From positions 1-64,000 of the forward strand of contig SLKA01000039.1 in NCBI GenBank assembly GCA_007134845.1: a stretch of DNA of 64,000 nucleotides, in the 5' to 3' direction. This document shows, in pieces, positions 1 to 13,146 of this stretch (position 1 is its first letter; each line of letters begins with the position of its first letter). The position numbers and the translations under genes were made by a program. This DNA comes from Balneolales bacterium (GTDB taxonomy: Bacteria > Bacteroidota > Rhodothermia > Balneolales > Natronogracilivirgulaceae). The notes beneath the pieces are model-generated. The model ran no database searches, was not told the origin of the DNA, and worked only from the letters and a program-made list of their open reading frames with translations.

Positions 1-10
1 CATTTGTCAT

Positions 11-94
11 AGCCAGTGTGGGTTTAGGATGTTTGAGGTATCCTAAAAAATAAAAAAGTCCGGGTTACCGGTCTCACACTGGCTGTTTTTTTTT
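11..94 (+). terminator. Multi-branched terminator-like structure: closing stem 11-20/75-84 followed by a T tract, with an internal hairpin 23-30/40-47
   Basis: AGCCAGTGTG (11-20) is the exact reverse complement of CACACTGGCT (75-84), followed by G then T9; internal TTTAGGAT/ATCCTAAA 8-bp inverted repeat. Confidence 0.65.
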
Positions 95-127
95 AAAACA
101 ATCGTTTTGGACAGAAGTGAACTCGTA

Positions 128-135
128 TATATTTT
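128..135 (+). promoter_or_regulatory. Candidate Bacteroidota-type -7 element (TATATTTT) upstream of cfa, with TTTTGG about 20 bp upstream
   Basis: gTTTTGGacagaagtgaactcgtaTATATTTT, close to the TTTG-N19-TAnnTTTG consensus, about 60 bp before the ATG. Confidence 0.4.
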
Positions 136-192
136 TCCATATAGACGCAATTGATTTCACATTGGTCTGCTCACCAATCCGGAGGCTGGGTT

Positions 193-1305
193 ATGGAAAC
201 GTTCTACAATAAAGCAAAGAAACTATTTGATGAAACAGACATTTCCATTAATGGCATCCGCCCTTTCGATATCCAGGTGCACAATGATCAGTTTTTCCAG
301 CGCATCTTTGCGGAGGGTTCACTTGGACTTGGTGAATCCTATATGGACGGCTGGTGGGATTGCGAAGTTCTTGATGAATTCTTCCGCCGAATCATCTCTG
401 CCGGACTGGACAGATGCATCCGGCCTGTACGGGAGCTGCCTGTTTTTTTAAAAGCCAGAATCCTGAACCTGCAAGACCAATCACGCGCTTTTATCATCGG
501 TGAGCACCACTACGATATCGGTGATGATCTTTATGAGTCCATGCTGGACAGTCGTATGATATATAGCTGTGCCTACTGGAAAAATGCGGACTCTCTGGAT
601 AAAGCCCAGGAAAACAAACTGGATCTTGTCTTTCGCAAACTGGGACTGAAAAAAGGATTGAGGGTTCTTGACATAGGTTGCGGATGGGGCGGGGCTCTCA
701 AGTACGCAGCAGAAAAATATGGCGTTGAAGGCAAGGGGATTACCGTGTCGGCCAATCAGGCCAAAAAAGCCGCAGATACCTGCCGTAACCTTCCAATTGA
801 AATACACTTGCAGGATTACCGGGAACTTGACGAGCAATTTGATCGTATCTGGTCCATCGGTATGATTGAACATGTCGGTGTGAAAAATTACCGAACATTC
901 ATGAGGATTGCCCGCCGCTGTCTTAAGCCCGATGGACTATTTCTATTGCACACAATCGGAGGAAACCGTTCCGTATTCAAGACCGATCCATGGATTGAAA
1001 GATTCATCTTCCCCAACTCCATGATCCCTTCTCTTCGACAACTCTCCCTGTCCTGGGAACAGCTGTTTGTACTGGAAGACCTTCACAATTTCGGGTATGA
1101 TTATGCCAAAACATTGAAACAATGGAATCACAATGTCAATGCCAGCCTGGACAAGCTGAGTGCGAGGTACAGCGAGCGTTTTTTCCGTATGTGGCGGTAT
1201 TACCTGTTGAGCTGTGCCGGGGCCTTCAAAGCTCGCAAGCTTAACGTATGGCAGTTCGTTCTGTCACCAAATGGCGTTCCGGGTGGGTATGACTCGATCA
1301 GGTAG
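193..1305 (+). CDS. cfa: Cyclopropane-fatty-acyl-phospholipid synthase (SAM-dependent)
   Basis: Cfa N-terminal pattern (LGESYMDGWWD), SAM motif VLDIGCGWGG, MIEHVG. ATG at 193 preceded by GGAGG is preferred to the TTG at 151. Confidence 0.93.
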   Translation: METFYNKAKKLFDETDISINGIRPFDIQVHNDQFFQRIFAEGSLGLGESYMDGWWDCEVLDEFFRRIISAGLDRCIRPVRELPVFLKARILNLQDQSRAFIIGEHHYDIGDDLYESMLDSRMIYSCAYWKNADSLDKAQENKLDLVFRKLGLKKGLRVLDIGCGWGGALKYAAEKYGVEGKGITVSANQAKKAADTCRNLPIEIHLQDYRELDEQFDRIWSIGMIEHVGVKNYRTFMRIARRCLKPDGLFLLHTIGGNRSVFKTDPWIERFIFPNSMIPSLRQLSLSWEQLFVLEDLHNFGYDYAKTLKQWNHNVNASLDKLSARYSERFFRMWRYYLLSCAGAFKARKLNVWQFVLSPNGVPGGYDSIR

Positions 1306-2412
1306 TAATTTTTTTACCGTCATGAGCAGCACCGATTCCGGTGACTGACGACTGAATCCCTTTATAGCCTTGTCCGCATCGAGCAGCGCCTCGAATAGCC
1401 AGGGACAGACCGAAAGCGGGTATTTCTGTCCGGCACCGGCCAGTTTTTTGTAGTAGAAATTGCTTTTAACTCCAACCGTTTCCTGTATTAGTCCGGGTGT
1501 CAATCCTTTGCGCGTCAGTCGCTGAATATGCCAGACCTTGCCGAATGTCGCGTACAGAAAACCGATAATTTTTATAACCTCGCCGGCTGGTGAATCGGCT
1601 TTATGCATCAGCTGGTGAGCGATCATCATCGCTTTTTCAGAATTTCGATCAAAGAGGGCGTCCTGGAAGTCAAACATGGTGTACTCCCTGGTCAATCCCA
1701 CGAGCTCACGAACATCACGATCTGTTACAGGACGGTCTTCTTTACGACTGGCAGCCAGCTTTTCAATTTCCACTGTCAGTTGCTGAAGATGGTTCCCAAC
1801 ATGGAAAGCCAGCAATTGAATGGCATTATCCTCAAATGAAAGATCGTGCTCCATCGAAGCCCATTCAATGATCCATTGCTGCAAACGATATTCATCCACC
1901 GGGTCAAAGGTGTGTGATGTCACAGTGTTGCTCTTTTTCAGTGCTTTCCCCAGGCGGGTTGTTGCAGCCGGTCGCTTTTCACTGGAGAGAAAAAGCAGTG
2001 TGGCAGGATTGGGCTGTTTCAGATAGGATATTAAATCGTCCGAGGTACCTCCACCCGGATCCGGGGCGTCAAGAGAGATTTCACCAGAAACAGTATCAGC
2101 CTGTTCTGGCTCAGCCTGCCGGGCGTCAAACATTTTCATGAAGTCGCGGACGATAACCACACGACGCTCGGCCATCATCGGATAGCTGCGGCACATGCTG
2201 ATCACCTTGTCGATCTTGACCTCCAGACCGTAAAGCACATCCAGGTTAAAATCCCTGGATTCTTCCGGAATTATGGAAACGGCCGCATCCTGCAACCTAT
2301 CCAAAAAAAAACTCTCCTCTCCAAAAAAAGCATAAACCGGCTTGATGTCCGGCCCCTTGAGCTCTTCGAGGAATGCCTTGAAATGTTCCAGGCTGGATGT
2401 TTTTTTTGCCAT
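1264..2412 (-). CDS. holA: DNA polymerase III subunit delta
   Basis: HolA-like: KPVYAFFGEESFFLDR, Walker-less AAA+ fold pattern, length 382 aa. Confidence 0.9.
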   Translation of the reverse strand: MAKKTSSLEHFKAFLEELKGPDIKPVYAFFGEESFFLDRLQDAAVSIIPEESRDFNLDVLYGLEVKIDKVISMCRSYPMMAERRVVIVRDFMKMFDARQAEPEQADTVSGEISLDAPDPGGGTSDDLISYLKQPNPATLLFLSSEKRPAATTRLGKALKKSNTVTSHTFDPVDEYRLQQWIIEWASMEHDLSFEDNAIQLLAFHVGNHLQQLTVEIEKLAASRKEDRPVTDRDVRELVGLTREYTMFDFQDALFDRNSEKAMMIAHQLMHKADSPAGEVIKIIGFLYATFGKVWHIQRLTRKGLTPGLIQETVGVKSNFYYKKLAGAGQKYPLSVCPWLFEALLDADKAIKGFSRQSPESVLLMTVKKLLPDRVIPTRNAIW

Positions 2413-2443
2413 GCTGTCAGAATATCAATAATACCGGTTCTTG

Positions 2444-3937
2444 CTAAGGATAGAGACGTCCCATCATGCGCGGAAACGGAATGGTTTCCCGGACGTGCTG
2501 GAGGCCGCACAGCCAGGCGACAGTACGCTCCAGGCCAAGACCAAACCCGGAATGGGGCACTGATCCATACTTGCGAAGATCCAGATACCAGCGGAACTGC
2601 TCTTCTGGAAGGTTGTGCTCTTTGAGTCTTTGCAACAGGATATCAAGACTGTCTTCGCGCTGTCCACCGCCAATGATTTCTCCGTAACCCTCTGGCGCCA
2701 GCATGTCAACACCAAGCGCAATTTCATTATTTTCAGGATCACGCTTCATGTAAAATGCCTTGACCTCAGCCGGGTATCCATGCACCATCACCGGCGTGGT
2801 GTCGTCCATGGTGAGCAGGGTCTCATCGCTGCCTCCAAAATCCTCGCCCCATTTTTTCTCAAGTGCCGACTTTTTCCAGACGGGTAAGTTGCGCAGGTCT
2901 TCATCAATCTGATCAAGACGGGCATTGATCTCTCCCCTCTTGCGATCAATCTGAAATTTCCGGCCCTTTTTTGCTTGCCCGAACTCGGCATCAAGAGCAG
3001 CAAGCTCGTCTTTGAGTTTCTCTGCTTCCAACTCACGATCACGAGCCATGGTGTCCAGTTTTTCCTGCATTTTTGGTGAATTAAGCTTCTCAACGGCCTC
3101 CGTGTAGCTGATGCGGGGAAACGGAGCCCGGACCTGTTCGAGCTTCCCGATGTCGCGCTCAAGTATGACAAGTTCCTCATGATTGATTTTTAGAACTTCC
3201 TGAACGATGAAACTGATCATCTCTTCGGCCAGATCCATATTCATGGCCAGATCGTAGTATGCCATTTCGGGTTCTATCATCCAGAATTCGGTGAGATGCC
3301 TTCGGGTCTTGCTCTTTTCGGCACGAAACGTGGGTCCGAATGTGTAGATTTTGCCGTGCGCCATGGCCATGGCCTCACCATAAAGCTGCCCCGACTGTGT
3401 CAGATACGCCTTGCGGTCAAAGTAGTCCGTTTCAAAAAGGTTGGTTGTGCCCTCGGCAGCATTGCCGGTAAATATGGGAGCATCCATCTGTATGAAGCCG
3501 CGCTCCTGGAAAAAACGGTGGATAGCAAAAATAATGGTGTTTCTGACACGCATGGCAGCCCATTGTTTACGGCTGCGGAGCCAAAGGTGACGGTGCTCCA
3601 TCAGAAACTCGACCCCGTGTTCCTTAGGCGTGATGGGATATTCATCTGCTATGGATACAATCCGGATGTCACGTACATGCAGCTCGTGGCCTCCTATGCT
3701 TCGTTCATCAGCATGCACCAGCCCGCTGATCTCAAGAGCGCTTTCCTGCTGAAGCCTGGAGGCACTATCCCAGACATTTTCCGGAACATCATCCTGTGCC
3801 ACGACGGACTGGCACAACCCTGTTCCGTCTCTTACTATAATGAATATCAGTTTCTTGCTGGTCCGTATGTTGTAGACCCAACCCTTAAGTGTGATCTGCT
3901 TTCCGGAATGATCCGGAATTTCATTGATATAAACCAT
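2444..3937 (-). CDS. asnS: Asparaginyl-tRNA synthetase with a charged coiled-coil-like insertion
   Basis: Class II aaRS motifs ([39 protein letters not shown]). Confidence 0.95.
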   Translation of the reverse strand: MVYINEIPDHSGKQITLKGWVYNIRTSKKLIFIIVRDGTGLCQSVVAQDDVPENVWDSASRLQQESALEISGLVHADERSIGGHELHVRDIRIVSIADEYPITPKEHGVEFLMEHRHLWLRSRKQWAAMRVRNTIIFAIHRFFQERGFIQMDAPIFTGNAAEGTTNLFETDYFDRKAYLTQSGQLYGEAMAMAHGKIYTFGPTFRAEKSKTRRHLTEFWMIEPEMAYYDLAMNMDLAEEMISFIVQEVLKINHEELVILERDIGKLEQVRAPFPRISYTEAVEKLNSPKMQEKLDTMARDRELEAEKLKDELAALDAEFGQAKKGRKFQIDRKRGEINARLDQIDEDLRNLPVWKKSALEKKWGEDFGGSDETLLTMDDTTPVMVHGYPAEVKAFYMKRDPENNEIALGVDMLAPEGYGEIIGGGQREDSLDILLQRLKEHNLPEEQFRWYLDLRKYGSVPHSGFGLGLERTVAWLCGLQHVRETIPFPRMMGRLYP

Positions 3938-3953
3938 AAATACTGTTTTAGCG

Positions 3954-5207
3954 TTATGACGCTTCTTTATCTTCCGGCATCAGAACCGTCTCTGTAAATT
4001 GTTTTTCATCAAAAAAGGTCTCACAAAGATCGCGAATTTGCTCGGCATCCGCACTATCAATTTCGGCCACAAGTTCATCCAGTGTGATATACCGGTCATA
4101 GAATATTTCGCTTTTGGCGAGGCGTGTCATGCGGTTGCTCATGCTCTCCTGGGCCAGAAGCAATTTACCTTTCAGCTGTGACTTCGCCTCATTCAGCTCT
4201 TTCTCAGGAATGAGCTCTTTACTGAGCCGCCTGAGCTCTGCCAGCACAAGATCTCTTACATGGTCGAGATATTCCCTGTCTGTGCCGGCGTATATACCAA
4301 AGAGGCCACTGTCCCTGAACGCTTCCATAAAAGACTGAATATGATAACAGTAGCCGTATTTTTCGCGGATATTCTGATGAAGCCTTGAGCTCATCCCGGA
4401 TCCGAGTACCGTATTGGCCAAAAGCAGCTTGTATCGGTCCGGATCTACAGCCGACAACGCACGACGCCCCAGCATGAAGTGCGTCTGCTCAATTGGCCGA
4501 CGGATGAGCGCTTTGGTTGCCTTGTAAGGCGTCATGGCCTGATCCCCGTCTGCTACAAACTCTTTGTCAAGCGGCTGGAAGTACTTTTCGGTCAGATTGA
4601 CGACCAGATCGTGTTCAGCGTTTCCCGCAACGGCGATAATAACATTCAGTGGATGATAGTGTTCCCGCATATAGCTAAAAAGTGATTCCCGGCTGAAGTT
4701 TGAGACCGTGGATTCATACCCGATGATCGGACGGCCAAGAGGATGAGGCAGGAACAGCTGCTTGTGAAATTCTTCGAATATGAAATCCTCCGGATTATCC
4801 CGGTACATTTTCATTTCCTCAATCACAACCTTTTTCTCCTTTACTATCTCATCTTCCGGAAAACGGGAATGCAACACCATATCCGTTAGCACATCGAGGG
4901 CGGTATCCAGTTCAGAATCCAGACATCTTGCATAGTAGCAGGTCAGCTCCGGTGAGGTAAATGCGTTCAGATATCCGCCAACAGCCTCCATACTCAGCGC
5001 GATGTCGTAGGCGGATCTTCGGTCAGTTCCCTTGAACAGCATATGTTCGAGAAAATGAGTGATTCCGGCTTCTGATTCCTTCTCATGACGACTTCCGGTT
5101 TTCACCCATATTCCTACAGACAAGCTGCGTACAGTTCGAATTGATTCGGTTACAATCCGCAGTCCATTGGACAATACGGTTTTCTGAATGCGATCGGGTG
5201 TGCTCAT
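3954..5207 (-). CDS. M16 family zinc metallopeptidase (insulinase-like / processing protease)
   Basis: Inverted zinc motif [11 protein letters not shown] and downstream [16 protein letters not shown]. Confidence 0.95.
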   Translation of the reverse strand: MSTPDRIQKTVLSNGLRIVTESIRTVRSLSVGIWVKTGSRHEKESEAGITHFLEHMLFKGTDRRSAYDIALSMEAVGGYLNAFTSPELTCYYARCLDSELDTALDVLTDMVLHSRFPEDEIVKEKKVVIEEMKMYRDNPEDFIFEEFHKQLFLPHPLGRPIIGYESTVSNFSRESLFSYMREHYHPLNVIIAVAGNAEHDLVVNLTEKYFQPLDKEFVADGDQAMTPYKATKALIRRPIEQTHFMLGRRALSAVDPDRYKLLLANTVLGSGMSSRLHQNIREKYGYCYHIQSFMEAFRDSGLFGIYAGTDREYLDHVRDLVLAELRRLSKELIPEKELNEAKSQLKGKLLLAQESMSNRMTRLAKSEIFYDRYITLDELVAEIDSADAEQIRDLCETFFDEKQFTETVLMPEDKEAS

Positions 5208-5273
5208 ATAGCATATATCTTATATCTGATAAGTTTCACTGTAAAAACAATTTCCTGAAACGGTACAAGTGCC

Positions 5274-5281
5274 CAAATATA
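5274..5281 (-). promoter_or_regulatory. Candidate -7 element TATATTTG for the M16 peptidase gene
   Basis: Exact TAnnTTTG on the minus strand, just after the pnp terminator, about 65 bp from the start codon. Confidence 0.4.
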
Positions 5282-5315
5282 CAAAAAGCGCCGCCATAAA
5301 CATGACGACGCTTTT
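5279..5315 (-). terminator. Intrinsic terminator downstream of pnp
   Basis: 14-bp stem 5284-5297/5302-5315 with a 4-nt loop. The two imperfect positions are G-U pairs only on the minus-strand RNA. U tract follows on the minus strand. Confidence 0.85.
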
Positions 5316-5398
5316 ACTTTGTTGCTAACGGACGAAGTACCTCTACAGGACAGGAGTCCCCTCGAACACTGTCGTCCATCAAAGAATATGATTACACT

Positions 5399-7498
<2,100 letters not shown>

Positions 7499-7627
7499 AG
7501 TCGTTGTTCTATTCTTCTTTCATCATTAGCGTACGTGCAAAAACCGGAGGGATACAATCCCGTTGTGTGCCAAACACCCGAAATGCAAGAGTCCGGTTGA
7601 TTGCTGGGTAAATGGGTGTTTATACAA

Positions 7628-7655
7628 GAAAGGCACGAATAAATCGTGCCTTTTG
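7628..7655 (-). terminator. Intrinsic terminator between rpsO and pnp
   Basis: AAAGGCACGA-TTTAT-TCGTGCCTTT stem immediately after the rpsO stop. Confidence 0.8.
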
Positions 7656-7659
7656 GTGT

Positions 7660-7929
7660 TTATTTCCGGATACCAAGTTCCTTTATAAGTTTTCGATATC
7701 CTTCAATATCTTTTTTCATTACATAATTCAAAAGGCGACGGCGCTTGCCAACCAGTCGAAGCAACCCGAGTCGCGTTGAATGGTCTTTCTTGTGAGATTT
7801 GAGATGGTCCGTAAGCCTGTTGATGCGCTCGGTAAACAGTGCAATCTGCGCTTCCGGTGATCCTGTATCTTCGGGGGTTTTGCCGAACTTTTTGAATAAT
7901 TCTTTCTTTTCTTCTACTGTGATATTCAT
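7660..7929 (-). CDS. rpsO: 30S ribosomal protein S15
   Basis: 89 aa, [47 protein letters not shown]. Confidence 0.98.
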   Translation of the reverse strand: MNITVEEKKELFKKFGKTPEDTGSPEAQIALFTERINRLTDHLKSHKKDHSTRLGLLRLVGKRRRLLNYVMKKDIEGYRKLIKELGIRK

Positions 7930-7995
7930 GTTCTGAATCTCCGCTTTAGATTATATCATACTAAAGTAGATAATGGTTTTATTGAGATTTTAAAT

Positions 7996-8943
7996 TTAAA
8001 CTTTTTCAGTGCCATTTCCAAACCGCCGGCACGTTTCACGATCCCTCACCAGCTGCTCCACAAGTGCTTCCGCGCTGCTGAATTTTTTCTCGCCCCTGAT
8101 TCGTCTGTTGAAACGGACTCTCATGCGGCTGCCATACACCATTCGATTGAAATCAAACAAGTGGACTTCCGGCACCACCTTACTCTCACCCTTGAAAGTC
8201 GGCCTGAAACCGATGTTCATCATTCCGTGAAATGTCTGGCCTTCCAGGGTGACTTCCACGTGGTATACGCCGTTTGCTGGCAGAATTTTGTTGCCACTCT
8301 CGGGCTCCAGATTGGCCGTTGGAAATCCTATAGTGCGTCCGCGCTGATCCCCCTTGACGATGGTTCCGCTAACCTCGTAACGGCGTCCCAACATGCCCGC
8401 TGCCGAGCTGACATTCCCATCCACCTCCAGAAGCTTGCGAATAAAAGTGCTGCTTACGGTAACATGATCCACTTCATGTGATTTTTCAACATGTACGGAA
8501 AAGCCAAGCTCATTTGACAGTTTTTGCAGCGTATTTATAGATCCCATCCGATCGCGTCCGAAGTGATGGTCATAACCGATTACAAACTCATCCACTCCGA
8601 TCCGCTTGAAAATAAACTCCCGGATAAATTCTTCCGATGACAGGATTGAAAAATCTCTTGTAAACGGAATCACCACCATCTGATCGATGCCGTAATCCCG
8701 CATGATGGATGCTCGCTCGGTAAGTGTCGTCAGCAGTCTGATTCCATCTGAGGATGGATTGATGACATCTCTGGGATGCGGATCAAAAGTCACCACAACG
8801 GCAGGTCCAGACTTTTTACGGGCCCGATCCACCACATTGTGAATTAAAGCCTGGTGCCCCAGATGCACCCCGTCGAATGTGCCAACCGTAAGTACATTAG
8901 CCGGATTTTTCTGGTAGTCCTGGATAAAAACGGGTTTGCTCAT
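7996..8943 (-). CDS. ribF: Bifunctional riboflavin kinase / FAD synthetase
   Basis: TVGTFDGVHLGHQALI and GRTIGFPTANL motifs. Confidence 0.96.
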   Translation of the reverse strand: MSKPVFIQDYQKNPANVLTVGTFDGVHLGHQALIHNVVDRARKKSGPAVVVTFDPHPRDVINPSSDGIRLLTTLTERASIMRDYGIDQMVVIPFTRDFSILSSEEFIREFIFKRIGVDEFVIGYDHHFGRDRMGSINTLQKLSNELGFSVHVEKSHEVDHVTVSSTFIRKLLEVDGNVSSAAGMLGRRYEVSGTIVKGDQRGRTIGFPTANLEPESGNKILPANGVYHVEVTLEGQTFHGMMNIGFRPTFKGESKVVPEVHLFDFNRMVYGSRMRVRFNRRIRGEKKFSSAEALVEQLVRDRETCRRFGNGTEKV

Positions 8944-8971
8944 AACGGATCAAACAACAGTAAGAGTAAAG

Positions 8972-9712
8972 TCATGCCTTCTGACCATAAAAAGCACGGA
9001 TCTGCTCGATATCCATGGCTTCATCTGCCTGATAGGGTCCGATGGCGGTTCGCCTGAGTCCAGATAAACTTGCAAGGGAACCCAGCGCTTTGCCAAGATC
9101 GTGCGCCAGGGTTCTCACGTACGTTCCCTTGCTGCACAGAATATCAAGCACAAGCTGCTCTGCATCAAATGATATCAGTTTAATTTCATGGATTTCAATC
9201 TCCCGGGGTTCGCGGTGTACCACTTCCCCTTTTCTTGCCAGGGTGTACAAACGCTTTCCGTCTTTCCACAGTGCAGAATACATTGGCGGGATTTGCTGAA
9301 TTCTTCCGGTAAACTGGTTCTTTATGATTCTCTCTGCATCTGCCTGCCTGATATGACCGGTCAGGGCATGGGCATCCGGTTCTGTTGCGGCATCCTGACT
9401 TGGAGTCGACACCCCCAGCTTTACCTCGGCCAGATAGCGTTTTGGCAGCTCCTGCAATTGGGATATCAGCTTTGTCGCTTTTCCTGAACAAATGACCAGC
9501 AGTCCGGTTGCCAATGGATCCAGTGTGCCGGCATGACCTGTTTTCCGGGTATTAATGCGGGATCTGAGGAATTTAACCACATCAAAACTGCTCCAGCCGA
9601 TGGGTTTGTCAACAAGAAAGATGGCGCCGGCTGAATGATCTGCGTCTGGTCCGGGCATCCGGTTGCGGTCATAGACCGGCAAGCTGGAAAGAGAAATTGA
9701 TGCTGTGCCCAT
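8972..9712 (-). CDS. truB: tRNA pseudouridine(55) synthase
   Basis: KPIGWSSFDVV, GHAGTLDPLATGLLVICSGKATK. Confidence 0.96.
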   Translation of the reverse strand: MGTASISLSSLPVYDRNRMPGPDADHSAGAIFLVDKPIGWSSFDVVKFLRSRINTRKTGHAGTLDPLATGLLVICSGKATKLISQLQELPKRYLAEVKLGVSTPSQDAATEPDAHALTGHIRQADAERIIKNQFTGRIQQIPPMYSALWKDGKRLYTLARKGEVVHREPREIEIHEIKLISFDAEQLVLDILCSKGTYVRTLAHDLGKALGSLASLSGLRRTAIGPYQADEAMDIEQIRAFYGQKA

Positions 9713-9747
9713 TACCTGATGCGGTATCTTTGATCACGGTTGACTGA

Positions 9748-10155
9748 TTATTTACCGCCTTTTTTATCTGAAGGCTTTTCCCCGGAAGAATTGTCATCAT
9801 TTCCGGTTCCGGTCTTGCCGGCCTGAATTTTTCGGAACAGCGAATCGATTTTTTCCACGTATTCTGCTGTATCATCCTGATGGAAGTGAATCTCTGGTAT
9901 ACGCCGCACCTGGTGACGAATTCTACCCGCCAGTTTTTTCCGGATTTCCGGAGTTTTTTCATGGATAAAATCGAATGTTTCGCTTTTAACGTCCCGGGTC
10001 GTAAAAATGCTCAGATAGACATGGGCCTGCATCAGATCCGGTGAAACACGCACACTGGTGATGGTGAGCATGGCATCATGTTGATAATCCTGTTGCAGGA
10101 TTTCACCAAGATCCGATTTCAGAAGTGCTGCTACCCGTTCGGTTCTAATACTCAT
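9748..10155 (-). CDS. rbfA: Ribosome-binding factor A
   Basis: [20 protein letters not shown]; position between infB and truB. Confidence 0.93.
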   Translation of the reverse strand: MSIRTERVAALLKSDLGEILQQDYQHDAMLTITSVRVSPDLMQAHVYLSIFTTRDVKSETFDFIHEKTPEIRKKLAGRIRHQVRRIPEIHFHQDDTAEYVEKIDSLFRKIQAGKTGTGNDDNSSGEKPSDKKGGK

Positions 10156-13100
10156 GAACTGGTTTCTTGCTTAAGTTTCCGTTTGGTCTCGACCACTTCA
10201 AAACCTTCAATGACATCACCTGTTTTGATATCATTGTAATTCTTGATGCCGAGGCCGCATTCATAACCGCTGGTTACTTCTTTCACATCATCCTTGAAGC
10301 GTTTCAGGGATGACAGATCCCCTTCATAAATCACGATGCCGTCACGGATAAGACGAACTCTGGTATTGCGAGTGATCTTGCCATCGGTCACTTTGCAACC
10401 GGCAATCGTACCAGCTTTGGGAACCTTAAAGGTATCAAGCACTTCCAGGGTTGCCACGGTTTTTTCATTGACTTCGGGCGAAAGAAGACCTTCAAGAGCA
10501 TCCCTCACCGCGTCAACCGCATCATAGATCACACTGAACAATCGGATATCAATCTCTTCATTCTCTGCAAGCTTACGCGCATTTGTTGATGGTCTGACCT
10601 GAAAACCGATAATAATCGCCTCAGATGCAGAAGCGAGCAATACATCCGACTCGGATATGGCTCCGACGCCGGTGTGGATGATATTGACTTTGACCTCTTC
10701 ATCAGACAGTTTCTGAAGTGAGCCGGCAAGCGCTTCAATGGATCCGTCAACATCACCTTTTATGATGATATTCAGCTCGGCGAGATCACCAAGTGCCAGT
10801 CGGCGGGAGATATCATCGAGGGTGACATGCTTCACTTTTCTCAGAGATTGCTCGCGCTTGATCTGCTGGCGCTGCTGGGCAATTTCTTTGGCCATACGTT
10901 CATCTTCCACGGATACGATCTTGTCACCGGCCTGGGGTATTCCATCAAATCCTGTCATCTGTGCCGGTTGAGCCGGTCCCACTTTGTCAATGCGCTCACC
11001 AAATTCGTTTTCAAGAGCTCGTACTTTTCCGGAAAATGACCCGGCCACAAAGGGATCCCCCACACGCAGCGTACCGCGTTGGATGAGTATGTTGGATACC
11101 ACGCCTTTGCCGCGATCTACCTTGGCTTCCAGAATGATGCCGCTGGCTCTGCGGTTCGGATTGGCTTTGAGCTCCATCAATTCGGCTTCAATAAGAACCT
11201 TGTCCAGAAGCTCGTCAATGCCCTGTCCGGTTTGCGCGGATACTTCAGCGATCTGGACGTTCCCACCCCACTCTTCGACAATGACATTATAGTCGGAGAG
11301 CTGCTGTTTGATGCGGTCGGGATTGGATCCTTCCTTATCCATCTTGTTAACAGCAACTACGATCGGCACACCTCCAGCATGGGCGTGATTTATAGCCTCG
11401 ATCGTCTGGGGCATCACGGCGTCGTCGGCAGCGACTACCAGAATCACCATATCCGTTACCTGGGCGCCTCGGGCCCGCATTGCGGTAAAGGCCTCGTGAC
11501 CGGGTGTGTCCAGAAATGTGATGTTCCGCTTGTCGGGCAGTCTGACCTCGTAGGCACCGATATGTTGCGTAATTCCGCCTGCTTCACCGGCTGTGACCTT
11601 GGTTTTCCGTATATAATCGAGCAGCGAAGTTTTGCCATGATCAACGTGTCCCATAACCGTGACTACAGGGGATCGGGGTTCCAAATCTTTGGCCTTGTCC
11701 TCTTTACCTTCATCAATATCATCGCTGAGATCCTCCGCATCCACAAAGATTACTTCCCGGCCATATTCATCAGCAAGCAGTTCTATCGTGCCAGCTTCCA
11801 GTCTCTGATTGATAGAAACCACCATGCCAAGATTCATACAGTGCATGATGATCTCATTTGGAGGGACATTGAGCAGGTCGGCAAGGTCACTGACCGTAAT
11901 AAATTCAGTAACTTCAAGTATGCGCTGCTCCTTCTCAGACTTTTCAGTTTGCAGTATTTCACGTTCAGCAGCCATCTCCTCACGCTTCTGCTTGCGCCGT
12001 TTCTGCCGCTTGCGTCCGGCCGAGCCACCCGTACTCAGCATTGCCAGCGTTTCCTTCATTTTTGATTCGACATCCGACTCATCAACCTTGGGTGCCTTGC
12101 GCGACTTGATTCGCTTTTTCTTTTTACGCGGTTTGAGAGCATCCTCTGTATCTTTGCCCGCCGGAGTCTCATCCTTTACACGTTTGGCTGCGATTTTCTT
12201 CTTCTTGGGTTTATCCGGATCGTCAACCTCAACCTTGGACTTGGCATCAGGAGCATCTTCCTTTTTGGACTTTTTACCCTTTTTCTTTTTCTTGCGAGCG
12301 CGTAATTCCTCACCGGGCCCGGTAATTGCAATTTTTCCCAGCACCCTGGTCCCGGACAGTATTTCTTTGCGGCCACGGATAATATCGATGTGATCTTCTC
12401 CTTCTTCGGTTTGATCCTCATCCAGGGTGGAAATATCTTCCGCTTCAATGTCCTCATCGGCCTCATCGCTGATTTCCGGAGCAACGGAGGCTTCGTCTGA
12501 ATCTGACGGCCCGGGTTCTTCATCTTTTGCTGCCGTTTTCGGGGGCTCTTTTTTCTTAGCGGCCGAAGTGTCCGGGACTTCAACAGTCTCATCAGCCTCA
12601 TCAGCCTCCCGCTTATCCTCTTTGGCTTTCTTTTCAGCTTCAGGGGCCTTCTGCTTTTGAGTGGGATCTGTTTCCTCTTTGGCAATATCAGCCGGCTCTT
12701 TCGGCTTTTTCTCTGGTTTTTTCGGTTCCTTACCGGGCTTTTCACTGTCCAGGGGTTCCAGCGGAAGCATCTTGTCATCTTCAGATGCAGCATCACTGGG
12801 CTTAAGATCATCCATCGGCTCCAGGAAGCTGTCGATGGTCACAGATTCGTTTCTGCTTGTCCGGAATGTGCTTCTTCGCTCTTCATACTCCTCGCGGGCT
12901 CGCACATGATCCCGGCTTTTGGCCTTATCTTCTCCGTAAACCGTCTCCAGGGCGGAGTACATTTCAGGCGTAATTTTCGCATTGGGTTTGTTGTCAATGG
13001 GAAACCCGTTGTCGTTCAACGAGTCCACAATGGATTGTGTAGACACATTGAATTCCGATGCCACCTTGAATAAGCGTTTCGGTTTACCAGCTTCTGTCAT
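10152..13100 (-). CDS. infB: Translation initiation factor IF-2
   Basis: [17 protein letters not shown]1 motif; start reassigned to [12 protein letters not shown] at 13100 because the longer ORF (13202) overlaps the nusA 3' end. Confidence 0.95.
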   Translation of the reverse strand: MTEAGKPKRLFKVASEFNVSTQSIVDSLNDNGFPIDNKPNAKITPEMYSALETVYGEDKAKSRDHVRAREEYEERRSTFRTSRNESVTIDSFLEPMDDLKPSDAASEDDKMLPLEPLDSEKPGKEPKKPEKKPKEPADIAKEETDPTQKQKAPEAEKKAKEDKREADEADETVEVPDTSAAKKKEPPKTAAKDEEPGPSDSDEASVAPEISDEADEDIEAEDISTLDEDQTEEGEDHIDIIRGRKEILSGTRVLGKIAITGPGEELRARKKKKKGKKSKKEDAPDAKSKVEVDDPDKPKKKKIAAKRVKDETPAGKDTEDALKPRKKKKRIKSRKAPKVDESDVESKMKETLAMLSTGGSAGRKRQKRRKQKREEMAAEREILQTEKSEKEQRILEVTEFITVSDLADLLNVPPNEIIMHCMNLGMVVSINQRLEAGTIELLADEYGREVIFVDAEDLSDDIDEGKEDKAKDLEPRSPVVTVMGHVDHGKTSLLDYIRKTKVTAGEAGGITQHIGAYEVRLPDKRNITFLDTPGHEAFTAMRARGAQVTDMVILVVAADDAVMPQTIEAINHAHAGGVPIVVAVNKMDKEGSNPDRIKQQLSDYNVIVEEWGGNVQIAEVSAQTGQGIDELLDKVLIEAELMELKANPNRRASGIILEAKVDRGKGVVSNILIQRGTLRVGDPFVAGSFSGKVRALENEFGERIDKVGPAQPAQMTGFDGIPQAGDKIVSVEDERMAKEIAQQRQQIKREQSLRKVKHVTLDDISRRLALGDLAELNIIIKGDVDGSIEALAGSLQKLSDEEVKVNIIHTGVGAISESDVLLASASEAIIIGFQVRPSTNARKLAENEEIDIRLFSVIYDAVDAVRDALEGLLSPEVNEKTVATLEVLDTFKVPKAGTIAGCKVTDGKITRNTRVRLIRDGIVIYEGDLSSLKRFKDDVKEVTSGYECGLGIKNYNDIKTGDVIEGFEVVETKRKLKQETSS

Positions 13101-13146
13101 ATATAATTGATCCTGTTCTGTTTTACAGTATGCGGAATTGTTCGGG

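Noticed and set aside
11079-12065. 328-aa + strand ORF inside infB
   Set aside because: Lies entirely antisense to infB; no recognisable domain; explained by codon composition of the opposite strand.
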